Shown here piece by piece: positions 22,698-28,620 of a stretch of DNA of 28,620 bases. The notes beneath the pieces are model-generated. The model was not told the DNA's origin, did no database searches, and saw nothing but the letters and a program-made list of their open reading frames with translations. Made by a program: the position numbers and the translations under genes. This DNA is from CAZYMF01 sp964648215 (GTDB lineage: Bacteria; Desulfobacterota; Binatia; HRBIN30; JACQVA1), in assembly GCA_964648215.1 (NCBI GenBank), contig CAZYMF010000043.1, forward strand, positions 1 to 28,620. The letters are read 5' to 3'. Within the stretch, counting starts at the first letter, position 1; every line of letters begins with the position of its first letter.

Positions 22698-23468
22698 ACG
22701 CGGCGCCCAGCGCGGCGGCCGCTTTTCGACGAAGGCGGCGAAGCCCTCGCGCACCTCGTCGGAGGCGAGCGACTCGGCGAACATGGGGAAATCGATGGTC
22801 GGGAGCTGGCGGTTGAGGTCGCGTTTGAGCGCCGTGCGGGCACGCGGTCCGGTCTGCCGAATCCAGTTCACGGTCTCGGCAACGGCGGCGTCGAGCCGCT
22901 CGTGCGGCACCACGCGCGAGACCAGGCCCATCGCCAGCGCCTCGGCGGCGGAGAAGTACTGTGCCGTGAAGAGCAGGTACTTGGCGCGCGCCATACCGAT
23001 GCGGCTGGCCAGGCGGGCGCCGAGGAAGCAGTCGGCCACCCCTCGCAGCAGCTCCGGCACGCGGAAGGTGGCCCGCTCCGAGACCACCGAGATGTCGCTC
23101 ATCAGCGTCATGTTCAGTCCGCCGCCCTGGCACATGCCGTTGATCGCCAGCAGCACGATCTTCGGGCAGCGCTCGAACTCGACGAACGGTAGCAGGTCGA
23201 AGCGATCCGTCTCGCGGTCGATCGGCTGGCTGCCCTCGTGGCGGCCGCCCATCTCGCCGCCGACGCAGAAGTACTCGCCGGCGCTGGTCACCAGCAGCAG
23301 GTCGACCTCCGCGTCGCGCTCGACGACGACCGCGGCCTTCTTCAGCCCGTGGTACATCTCGATGGTCAGCGCGTTGCGCCGCTCGGGCCGATCGATCACC
23401 ACCCGCAATACGCCGTCGGCCTTGGTCGCGTGCAGGTGCCGTGACCCCAGATCCACTCTTTGCGCCAT
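22689..23468 (-). CDS. Enoyl-CoA hydratase/isomerase family protein (crotonase fold)
   Basis: This 259-residue crotonase-fold protein has DRPERRNALT, the CoA-pocket FCVGGEMGGR (68-77), the oxyanion loop NGMCQGGGLNMTLMSDI, and FRVPELLRGVADCFLGARLASRIG. It ends with the common tail SDEVREGFAAFVEKRPPRW. The first catalytic Glu of classical hydratases is replaced by Asn119; the second is present (Glu139). The precise reaction is uncertain. ATG 23468 follows GAGGTGA. It is divergent from the amidohydrolase gene, with 124 nt between the starts containing the second TetR-type operator, so it may belong to the same regulon. Its 3' end runs into a MITE-like repeat. Confidence 0.85.
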   Translation of the reverse strand: MAQRVDLGSRHLHATKADGVLRVVIDRPERRNALTIEMYHGLKKAAVVVERDAEVDLLLVTSAGEYFCVGGEMGGRHEGSQPIDRETDRFDLLPFVEFERCPKIVLLAINGMCQGGGLNMTLMSDISVVSERATFRVPELLRGVADCFLGARLASRIGMARAKYLLFTAQYFSAAEALAMGLVSRVVPHERLDAAVAETVNWIRQTGPRARTALKRDLNRQLPTIDFPMFAESLASDEVREGFAAFVEKRPPRWAPRQD

Positions 23469-23533
23469 GCGTCACCTCGTCCGTGCCGGCCGCTGTAGCA
23501 GATCGCGCCGGGAGCGTGCCACCGCTCGTCCTC

Positions 23534-23561
23534 TTGAACCGGCGGAACGCCCTCGTATATT
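23534..23561 (+). promoter_or_regulatory. Amidohydrolase promoter
   Basis: TTGAAC (23534-23539) and TATATT (23556-23561) are separated by 16 nt. The start would be near 23568, 25 nt before the ATG. A 16-bp palindrome overlaps the -10 and the start point, an arrangement that would give repression. Confidence 0.6.
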
Positions 23562-23574
23562 AACGAGCGTTAAT
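23559..23574. promoter_or_regulatory. TetR operator 2
   Basis: ATTAACG-AG-CGTTAAT is a perfect inverted repeat with 7-nt arms and a 2-nt centre. It has the same geometry as operator 1 at 22413-22428, and both carry TAACG-NN-CGTTA. It overlaps the -10 of the amidohydrolase promoter. Confidence 0.7.
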
Positions 23575-23592
23575 CAGGTCGAGGAGGTTCCC

Positions 23593-24714
23593 ATGGCGCG
23601 CGAGTACCATCTCGTGTCGGCGGACTCGCATGTGCTCGAGCCGCCGCATCTGTGGACGACGTACATGCCGAGGAAGTTTCACGACAAGGCGCCCAAGGTG
23701 GTGCCCGACGGCGAGGGCGGCGAGGCCTGGCAGTTCTCCCCCGGGGCCGCCCCGGCCCCGATCGGCATCTATGCCTCGGCGGGGCGCAAGCACGAGGAGG
23801 TGCGCTGGACCGGCGTGACCTTCGCGGCGGCGAACCAGGGCAACTTCCGCGCCGAGCCGCGCATCGCCGAGCAGGACGCGGACGGCGTCGACGCCGAGGT
23901 CCTGTTCGGCTCGGCGCGCATGATGAGCCACTTCTTCTCCGACTCCGACCCGGAGTTCCAGCTCGCCGGGGTGCAGGGGTTCAACAACTGGGTGGCGGAG
24001 GAGTTCGTCAAGGCCGCCCCCGAGCGCTTCATCGGCCTGGCGTGCATTCCGGCGCTCGGCGTCGAGGCGGCGATCAAGGAGATGGAGCGCTGCCTCGAGC
24101 TCGGCATGCGCGGGGTGTGGCTGAACACCATGCCGACGGTCGGTGGGACCATTGGCCCCGAGGACGATCCCTTCTGGGACGCCTGCGAGCGGCTCGGCGT
24201 GCCCGTGCACTTCCACGTCCGCGTCATGCGGCAGATCGTCAAGCCGAAGCCGAAGGGCGTTCGCGGCGACGACCTCACCGGCCTGGCGACCGTGGGCTCG
24301 CGCGACATGATCGTCGACATGGCCGAGATCATCCAGTCGGGCGTGCACGACCGCTTCCCCAACCTCACCTGGGTGGCGGTCGAGACCGGCTGCGGCTGGA
24401 TTCCCTATCTGCTCGAGCAGCTCGACGACCGCTGGTGGCGCAACCGCTGGTGGTTGCCGGTCAAGCTCAAGCACGAGCCCAGCTTCTACTTCCGCCGCAA
24501 CTGGCGGGCGACCTTCATGATCGACAACTACGCGGTCAAGAACCGCCACGTCATCGGCGTCGACAACATGATGTGGTCGAGCGATTATCCGCACCACGGC
24601 TGCGACTGGCCGGAGACCCGCCGCGTCGTCGACGACATGTTCCGCGACGTGCCGGCCGAGGAGCGATACAAGATGTGCGCCGGGAACGCGGTGAAGCTCT
24701 ATCATCTGGATTGA
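23593..24714 (+). CDS. Amidohydrolase family 2 (ACMSD-like TIM-barrel metal-dependent hydrolase)
   Basis: The 373-residue protein belongs to the amidohydrolase-2 family, whose members hydrolyse or decarboxylate varied, often aromatic, acids. The N-terminal metal region is SADSHVLEP (Asp11, His13), followed by the EQDADGVDAEVLFGSA strand, FNNWVAEEFVKAAPERFIGLACIPALG, and VPVHFHVRVM with a candidate metal His. VETGCGWIPYLLEQLDDRW follows. The final SSDYPHHGCDWPE has the conserved catalytic-metal Asp (Asp331). GAGGAGG (23581-23587) precedes ATG 23593. The promoter carries a TetR-type operator. The substrate is unknown; neighbouring CoA-ester enzymes make catabolism of an organic acid or ring compound plausible, but that is inference. 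Confidence 0.87.
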   Translation: MAREYHLVSADSHVLEPPHLWTTYMPRKFHDKAPKVVPDGEGGEAWQFSPGAAPAPIGIYASAGRKHEEVRWTGVTFAAANQGNFRAEPRIAEQDADGVDAEVLFGSARMMSHFFSDSDPEFQLAGVQGFNNWVAEEFVKAAPERFIGLACIPALGVEAAIKEMERCLELGMRGVWLNTMPTVGGTIGPEDDPFWDACERLGVPVHFHVRVMRQIVKPKPKGVRGDDLTGLATVGSRDMIVDMAEIIQSGVHDRFPNLTWVAVETGCGWIPYLLEQLDDRWWRNRWWLPVKLKHEPSFYFRRNWRATFMIDNYAVKNRHVIGVDNMMWSSDYPHHGCDWPETRRVVDDMFRDVPAEERYKMCAGNAVKLYHLD

Positions 24715-25062
24715 GGCGATTGCCCTCCCTCACGCCCTGGCTTCTAGCCTGTACCTTGACCTTGGGATGAGCCCCAACCGTCTCCTGCGGGGCTGGCGCC
24801 CCTGCACCCCGCCGAGGGGAAAACCGAAAGGCGCGGTTTTCCCCTCGGGCTCCCCTTTCGCGCCCGCTGCGCTCTGCAATGGGCCTCGTTCTCGCGAGCC
24901 GGCCTCGCCCGAACGTCTATCGCCAGCGGCGGCGAGCGTTCCCGCCAATGGTGGGCATTCGTATGCAGGAGCTGGCCTCTGGGCTCTGCAGATTGGGCGC
25001 CGCATTTTCCCCCGGGAACGCTAAGCCGCGGGCCGCTTCGCACCCCTTTTCCCTTTGACCTT
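24715..25062. other. 348-nt intergenic region without a credible gene
   Basis: Lies between the convergent ends of the amidohydrolase and the decarboxylase. It holds a 15-bp-stem hairpin (24812-24848) preceded by GGGGCTGGCGCCCC, a smaller hairpin (24789-24802), and a 7-mer array at the right edge. The open frame at 24767-25024 has no recognisable features. Nothing else stands out in 24870-25040. Confidence 0.7.
24812..24848. terminator. Long hairpin, possible bidirectional terminator
   Basis: CCGAGGGGAAAACCG (24812-24826) and its exact reverse complement (24834-24848) form a perfect 15-bp stem with a 7-nt loop, about 100 nt after the amidohydrolase stop. The stem has its own T-run in the 3' arm (TTTT) and no clean T-run after it. 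It could end transcription of either convergent gene or be part of an intergenic repeat family. Confidence 0.5.
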
Positions 25063-25071
25063 TCACCTTTC
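25044..25071. repeat. Heptanucleotide repeat array (NCCTTTN), 4 units
   Basis: Four in-phase 7-mers: CCCTTTT, CCCTTTG, ACCTTTC, ACCTTTC. The array reaches into the last codons and stop of the decarboxylase gene (25063-25065). It is the third separate array with a 7-nt period in the window. Confidence 0.8.
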
Positions 25072-26499
25072 CGACTTCTCTGCGGCCCGGATCGCTTCCA
25101 GCAGCGCCGCGAGGTCGTCGTCGCCGGTGAGCGGGTTGATCAAGGTCGTGCGGAGAAACACGCCGGCCGGCAGCCGCGTCTGCACCAGGTAGAACGCGCC
25201 GTCGGCGAGCAGCCGATGGCGGACCCGCTGCTGTAACGCGTCCAGGTCGGCGTCACCCTCCGGCGTGTAGCGGAAGCAGACGATGTTGGCTTCCGGCTCG
25301 ACGGCGAGCTCGAAATCGGGGGCCTGGTGCAGCCGCGCGGCAAACCGTCTCGCCAGGTCGAAGCTCGCGGTGACGTAGTCGGCGAACAGACGCGTCCCGT
25401 GAACCGAGAGCGCGACGTAGAGCTTCAACGCGATCATGAGCTTGGTACACTCGAGCGTTCGCTGGCCGATGTCGTACCACGGCGCGTCGCCGTCGCGCCG
25501 CGAGAAGAGGTACGAGGCTTCCTGCGCGAACGCCTCGTGGGAGCGCCTTCCGTTGCGAAACAGGACCGCCGTGGCCAGCGCCGGCATCAGCAGCATCTTG
25601 TGCGCGTCCCACACCACCGAGTCGGCCCGCTCGATGCCGGCGAGCAGGTGGCGGTACTTCGCCGACAACGCCGCCGAGGCGCCGTGGGCGCCGTCGACGT
25701 GCAGCCAGAGGTCGTGGGCGCGACAGAAGTCGGCGATTCCTTCGAGCGGATCGAACGAGCCGGTGGCCGTCGAGCAGGCGCTCGCCACTACGGCGATGAC
25801 CTTTCTTCCGGCGCGCTCGGCGCCGCGCCAGGCGTCGGTCAGGGCATCGGCGCGCAAGCGGAAGCGCGCGTCGGTCGGCACCGGCACCACGCCGGCGCTG
25901 CCCCAGCCCATGATCTGAACGGCGCGCCGGACGCTGTAGTGCGCCTGCTCCGAGACCAGCAGCGCCAGCGGCGGCCCGCCGCCATCGCCCGCCTCCCAGG
26001 CATCGAAGCCGGCCTTCGCCTGGCGCGCGGCCAGCAGGGCGGTGAGGTTGCCGGCCGAGCCGCCGGAGGTGAACACGCCGCCGGCCCGATCGCCCCAACC
26101 GATCTGTGCGGACATCCAGCGCACGAGGTGATGCTCCATCGCCGTGGCTACCGGACCCATCTCGTAGACCGCCATGCCGTTGTTGAGCAGCGCGGCGGCC
26201 ATATCGCACAAGGCGGCCAGAGGCAGCGGCGCCGTCACCTGGTGCCCGACGTAGCGCGGGTGGTGGAGGTGGTTCGAGCCGGCCAGCACGCGCGCGAGAA
26301 TCTCCGACAGATCGCCCGCGGGGTGCTCGGGAAACGAGGCCGGCCAGGCGGCCCGCTGTGCCTCCGGGCTCATCGACGGCAGCACCGGCAACGGCCCGCC
26401 CTGCTGCGCGGTGGCGAGGTAGTCGGCGAGCTGGTCGATCAGCCGGTGGCCTTGAGTGCGGAAGCTCTCGGCGTCGAACGCGGCGCGGATGGTGTCCAT
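25063..26499 (-). CDS. Group II pyridoxal-phosphate-dependent decarboxylase
   Basis: The 478-residue protein belongs to the aromatic-L-amino-acid/glutamate/diaminobutyrate decarboxylase family. PLP contacts are visible: GVFTSGGSAGNLTALLAAR (phosphate loop, 141-159), His187 in SEQAHYS (ring stacking), Asp269 in LWLHVDGAHG, and the Schiff-base lysine Lys301 in VVWDAHKML. HPRYVGHQVTAPLP and the VYEMGPVATAMEHHLVRWM segment are typical of the bacterial branch. The amino-acid substrate cannot be told; aromatic amino acids, diaminobutyrate or aspartate are all possible. ATG 26499 has no obvious Shine-Dalgarno. An MFS transporter lies upstream on the same strand (169-nt gap). The 3' end is in a 7-mer repeat. 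Confidence 0.88.
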   Translation of the reverse strand: MDTIRAAFDAESFRTQGHRLIDQLADYLATAQQGGPLPVLPSMSPEAQRAAWPASFPEHPAGDLSEILARVLAGSNHLHHPRYVGHQVTAPLPLAALCDMAAALLNNGMAVYEMGPVATAMEHHLVRWMSAQIGWGDRAGGVFTSGGSAGNLTALLAARQAKAGFDAWEAGDGGGPPLALLVSEQAHYSVRRAVQIMGWGSAGVVPVPTDARFRLRADALTDAWRGAERAGRKVIAVVASACSTATGSFDPLEGIADFCRAHDLWLHVDGAHGASAALSAKYRHLLAGIERADSVVWDAHKMLLMPALATAVLFRNGRRSHEAFAQEASYLFSRRDGDAPWYDIGQRTLECTKLMIALKLYVALSVHGTRLFADYVTASFDLARRFAARLHQAPDFELAVEPEANIVCFRYTPEGDADLDALQQRVRHRLLADGAFYLVQTRLPAGVFLRTTLINPLTGDDDLAALLEAIRAAEKSER

Positions 26500-26576
26500 G
26501 GCACGCCATCATGGTCGAGCCGCGGTTCTCGGGCAATCCGACGGATGAAGGGGGAGCAGGAACGCGCGCAGAAAGG

Positions 26577-26617
26577 TTCCCCCCTCCCCACGGGAGAGAA
26601 GGGTCAGGGTGGGGGAA
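26577..26617. repeat. Imperfect GC-rich inverted repeat in the MFS-decarboxylase gap
   Basis: TTCCCCCCTCCC (26577-26588) can pair imperfectly with GGGTGGGGGAA (26607-26617) around ACGGGAGAGAAGGGTCA. The wording (CTCCCC-ACGGGAGAGAAGGGTCAGGGTGGGG) resembles intergenic palindromic repeats common in GC-rich proteobacteria. On the + strand it is followed by AAA; on the minus strand there is no T-run after it. Confidence 0.45.
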
Positions 26618-26668
26618 AAAGTACCCGGTGCTCGTCGATCTATCCGTCGAAAGGCACCGTGGCGCCAA

Positions 26669-27886
26669 CTACTCGGTTGCCAACCTCTCGTTGCGCATCG
26701 TCGAGACGAGCGCGGCGGCCGTGAGCGACAGACCGATGCACAGCAGGAAGAAGAGCCGGTACTCGCTGGTCGTGTCGCGGATGTAGCCGGCGAGGTAGGG
26801 GCCGACCGCGCTGCCGATCAGGAAGGGGATGCCGAGCCAGCCCAACAGAGAGCCGAGATGGGTCACGCCGAAGCACTCGCCGAGGGCGAGCGGCCACATG
26901 GCGGCCCGGCCGCCGGCGCAGATTCCGAACAAGACAGCGAACCCGTAGAGGAATCCGAGCGAGGGCAGCTGGAAGGCGAACAGCATCGCGATCGCGCTGG
27001 TGCCGTAGCACAACCCCATCATGACGCGCAGAGGCAGCCGGTCGGCGGCGATGCCGAAGAAGATGATGCCGAGGCCGTTCACGGCCAGAGACGTCCCGTA
27101 CGCGGCGCTGGCCGCGGCCTGCGAGACGCCGGCGTCGGTGGTGAACGCGACCATGTGCACGATCACCGACGTGCTGACCATGCCGATCAGGAGATCGCCG
27201 CCGGAGAGCGTCCAGAAGCTTCTGGTGCGCAGGGCTTCGAGAACCCTGAGCCCGCCGCGCGGCGCCGGCACGTCGCCCGCCGCGGCGGGCGGAACCGACT
27301 CGACGTCCGGTGGCGCATCGGGATTGCGCACCCACAGCAGGATCGGCACCAGGAGGGCGAGCAGCACGTAGGCGAAGATGGTGTACGCGCCGCGCCAGCC
27401 GTAGTGCTCGAGCAGAACGTTGGCGACGATGGGCATGACGAGGCCGCCCGCCGCCATGCCGAGCATGGTCACGGCCATAGCGCCGCCGGTGCGCTCCTGG
27501 AACCAGCGCGCAACCATGGCTGCCACCGGGAGATAGGTGTTGGCGCTGTTGGCCAGCGAGGCGAGAACAAAGAGGGCGTACACCTGCCAGAGCGCCGTCA
27601 TGTGTGCGATCAGAAAAGTCACGATCACCTGACACAGCGTGCCGGCGATGATCAGCGGGCGAGGCCCGTAGCGGTCGACGAGGGTGCCGACCAGAGGGGA
27701 GAAGACACCTCCCGCCAACGCCCAGACGCTGACCGCGAGGGAGAGATCGGCCCGGCCCCAGCCCAGATCGTGCTGGATCGCCGTCAGGTAGACCGGGAAG
27801 ACGTACCAGCCGATGCCGGCCGCCACCATCATGCAGAGGAACCCGGCGACGACGATGGTCCAGGCGGCGGCCGGGCGCGCTTTCAT
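26669..27886 (-). CDS. MFS transporter, monocarboxylate/oxalate-formate antiporter-like
   Basis: The 405-residue protein has about twelve hydrophobic helices in two halves separated by a polar loop near residues 190-225 (rich in Pro/Ala/Asp). The MFS motif A region is LVGTLVDRYGPRPLIIAG after helix 2, and its counterpart in the second half is FFGIAADRLPLRVMMG. YGWRGAYTIFAYVLL and FGICAGGRAAMWPLALGECFG fit the monocarboxylate transporter/OFA-like branch. The substrate is probably an organic acid but cannot be told. ATG 27886 (MKARPAAAW) is preferred over a start 12 codons upstream that adds only an Arg-rich stretch; AAGG precedes it. It lies upstream of the decarboxylase on the same strand and divergent from the Lhr-like helicase. 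Confidence 0.85.
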   Translation of the reverse strand: MKARPAAAWTIVVAGFLCMMVAAGIGWYVFPVYLTAIQHDLGWGRADLSLAVSVWALAGGVFSPLVGTLVDRYGPRPLIIAGTLCQVIVTFLIAHMTALWQVYALFVLASLANSANTYLPVAAMVARWFQERTGGAMAVTMLGMAAGGLVMPIVANVLLEHYGWRGAYTIFAYVLLALLVPILLWVRNPDAPPDVESVPPAAAGDVPAPRGGLRVLEALRTRSFWTLSGGDLLIGMVSTSVIVHMVAFTTDAGVSQAAASAAYGTSLAVNGLGIIFFGIAADRLPLRVMMGLCYGTSAIAMLFAFQLPSLGFLYGFAVLFGICAGGRAAMWPLALGECFGVTHLGSLLGWLGIPFLIGSAVGPYLAGYIRDTTSEYRLFFLLCIGLSLTAAALVSTMRNERLATE

Positions 27887-28002
27887 CCGCGGCGCCTTAT
27901 CCCGCCTGCGGCGGCGGCGCAATGATGTCGGGCGGCGGTGGTGGGCATCTTCGTCATGCGCGGCAACGGGTTGTCCGCTCTGGCCGTCGGCGGCGGGTGT
28001 GC

Positions 28003-28031
28003 TTGGCAGACCTTGGCTGCGGTGCTAGGGT
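28003..28031 (+). promoter_or_regulatory. Candidate promoter of the Lhr-like helicase gene
   Basis: TTGGCA (28003-28008) is followed after 17 nt by TAGGGT (28026-28031). The start would be near 28038, 24 nt before ATG 28062. The -10 is of the same TAGGNT type seen at the ilv and nadK promoters. Confidence 0.5.
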
Positions 28032-28061
28032 CTTCGCCTCACGTTCGCCATTGGAAAGTTG

Positions 28062-28620
28062 ATGACGCAGCCGCTCTTCCATCCGCTCGTCGCCGGCTGG
28101 TTCGCCGAGAAGTTCGGCGCGCCGACGGCGCCGCAGGCGGAGGGGTGGCAGCGGATCGCTTCCGGCTCGGACACGCTGATCGCCGCACCGACGGGGTCCG
28201 GTAAGACGCTGGCCGCCTTCTTGTGGGCCCTCAATGGCCTGATCGAGGCGGGTGCGGGCGCACGGCATGCCGCGCCCCTGCAAGACCACACCAGCGTCGT
28301 CTACGTCTCGCCGCTGAAGGCGCTCGGCAACGACATCCAGAAGAACCTGCAGCAGCCGCTGGCCGAGCTGCGGCAGCGGGCGGCGGCGACCGGGGTCGAG
28401 CTTCCGGAAGTTCGCGTCGTCGTGCGCTCGGGTGACACGCCGGCCTCCGAGCGGCAAGCGATGGTGCGGCGGCCGCCGCACATCCTGATCACCACGCCCG
28501 AGTCGCTCTACATCCTGCTCACCGCCGAGGGGAGCCGGAAGATGCTGGCGACGGCCGAGACGGTAATCGTCGACGAGATCCACGCCGTCGCCGGCGACAA
28601 GCGCGGCGCCCACCTGGCGC
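28062..28620 (+). CDS. lhr: Lhr-type ATP-dependent DNA/RNA helicase, N-terminal part (truncated by window end)
   Basis: About 186 codons are present, and the gene continues past the window. Lhr-family enzymes are large superfamily 2 helicases that act in DNA repair; in bacteria they unwind DNA-RNA hybrids. The N-terminus (FHPLVAGWFAEKFGAPTAPQAEGWQRIASG) is the Q-motif region of Lhr proteins. Walker A APTGSGKT is at residues 42-49, followed by YVSPLKALGNDI (motif Ia), VVRSGDTPASERQ, HILITTPESLYILLT, and Walker B DEIH at 171-174 within VDEIHAVAGDKRGAHLA, a very Lhr-like string. ATG 28062 follows GGAAAG closely. Full size and accessory domains cannot be seen. Confidence 0.92.
   Translation, partial: MTQPLFHPLVAGWFAEKFGAPTAPQAEGWQRIASGSDTLIAAPTGSGKTLAAFLWALNGLIEAGAGARHAAPLQDHTSVVYVSPLKALGNDIQKNLQQPLAELRQRAAATGVELPEVRVVVRSGDTPASERQAMVRRPPHILITTPESLYILLTAEGSRKMLATAETVIVDEIHAVAGDKRGAHLA

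Noticed and set aside
24767..25024. 85-codon open frame after the amidohydrolase
   Set aside because: It spans a perfect hairpin, has no ribosome-binding site or family signal, and its composition follows repeat DNA.
26609..27925. 438-codon plus-strand frame opposite the MFS transporter
   Set aside because: Translation is extremely rich in Glu/Gly/Ala/Arg, typical of antisense of a membrane protein gene; the minus strand gives a clean 12-helix transporter.

Overview
The window is 28.6 kb of GC-rich bacterial DNA with tightly packed, mostly ATG/GTG-started genes. One 100-base run of N (15073-15172) marks a scaffold gap, so this is probably a draft or metagenome-derived assembly. The left 18 kb has a gene order typical of Deltaproteobacteria in the broad sense (rpsB-tsf-pyrH-frr-cdsA-rseP, then ilvN-ilvC-psd-pssA-leuA-leuB, then truA). 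The right 10 kb adds glutathione-dependent formaldehyde dehydrogenase, several CoA-ester enzymes and an amidohydrolase. That mix would fit a Desulfobacterota/Myxococcota-like lineage or Candidatus Binatota. The assignment is inference from gene order and content only.

Region 1 (1-6318, + strand) is a housekeeping operon: the rho 3' end, ribosomal protein S2, EF-Ts, UMP kinase, ribosome recycling factor, CDP-diglyceride synthase, site-2 protease RseP and the tRNA t6A factor TsaB. The usual uppS and dxr are missing. At the uppS locus there is a 55-codon reading frame that resembles an internally deleted uppS.

Region 2 (6357-13766, + strand) holds amino-acid and phospholipid genes: a small YdcH-like protein, ilvN, ilvC, psd, pssA, leuA, leuB and an Asd-fold protein that lacks the catalytic residues (USG-1 type). 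Between pssA and leuA lies what looks like a complete leucine attenuator: a 28-codon leader peptide with eight Leu codons, two hairpins with interchangeable arms, and a strong terminator ending in TTTTCGTT. ilvB, leuC, leuD and a catalytic asd are not in the window.

Region 3 (13788-18340) starts with a 41-nt near-perfect palindrome, followed by truA. Convergent to truA is a beta-barrel outer-membrane protein (interrupted by the N gap), with recN and nadK upstream of it on the minus strand.

Region 4 (18341-28620) is accessory. It holds frmA with an enoyl-CoA hydratase-like gene; a TetR regulator with a MaoC-type dehydratase; a second hydratase-like gene divergent from an amidohydrolase; a group II PLP decarboxylase with an MFS transporter; and the start of an Lhr-type helicase. 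Matching 16-bp palindromes, with core TAACG-NN-CGTTA, sit in the tetR promoter and in the amidohydrolase promoter, which suggests one TetR regulon. Intergenic DNA here is rich in unusual repeats: three separate arrays of degenerate 7-mers, a MITE-like element and long hairpins.

Recurring promoter-like sites have a TTGACA-type -35 and a -10 of the form TAGGTT/TAGCAT/TAGGGT. At tetR, the leu leader and psd the predicted transcription start falls 0-3 nt before the start codon, suggesting leaderless mRNAs. No tRNA, rRNA, CRISPR array, transposase or phage gene was seen.
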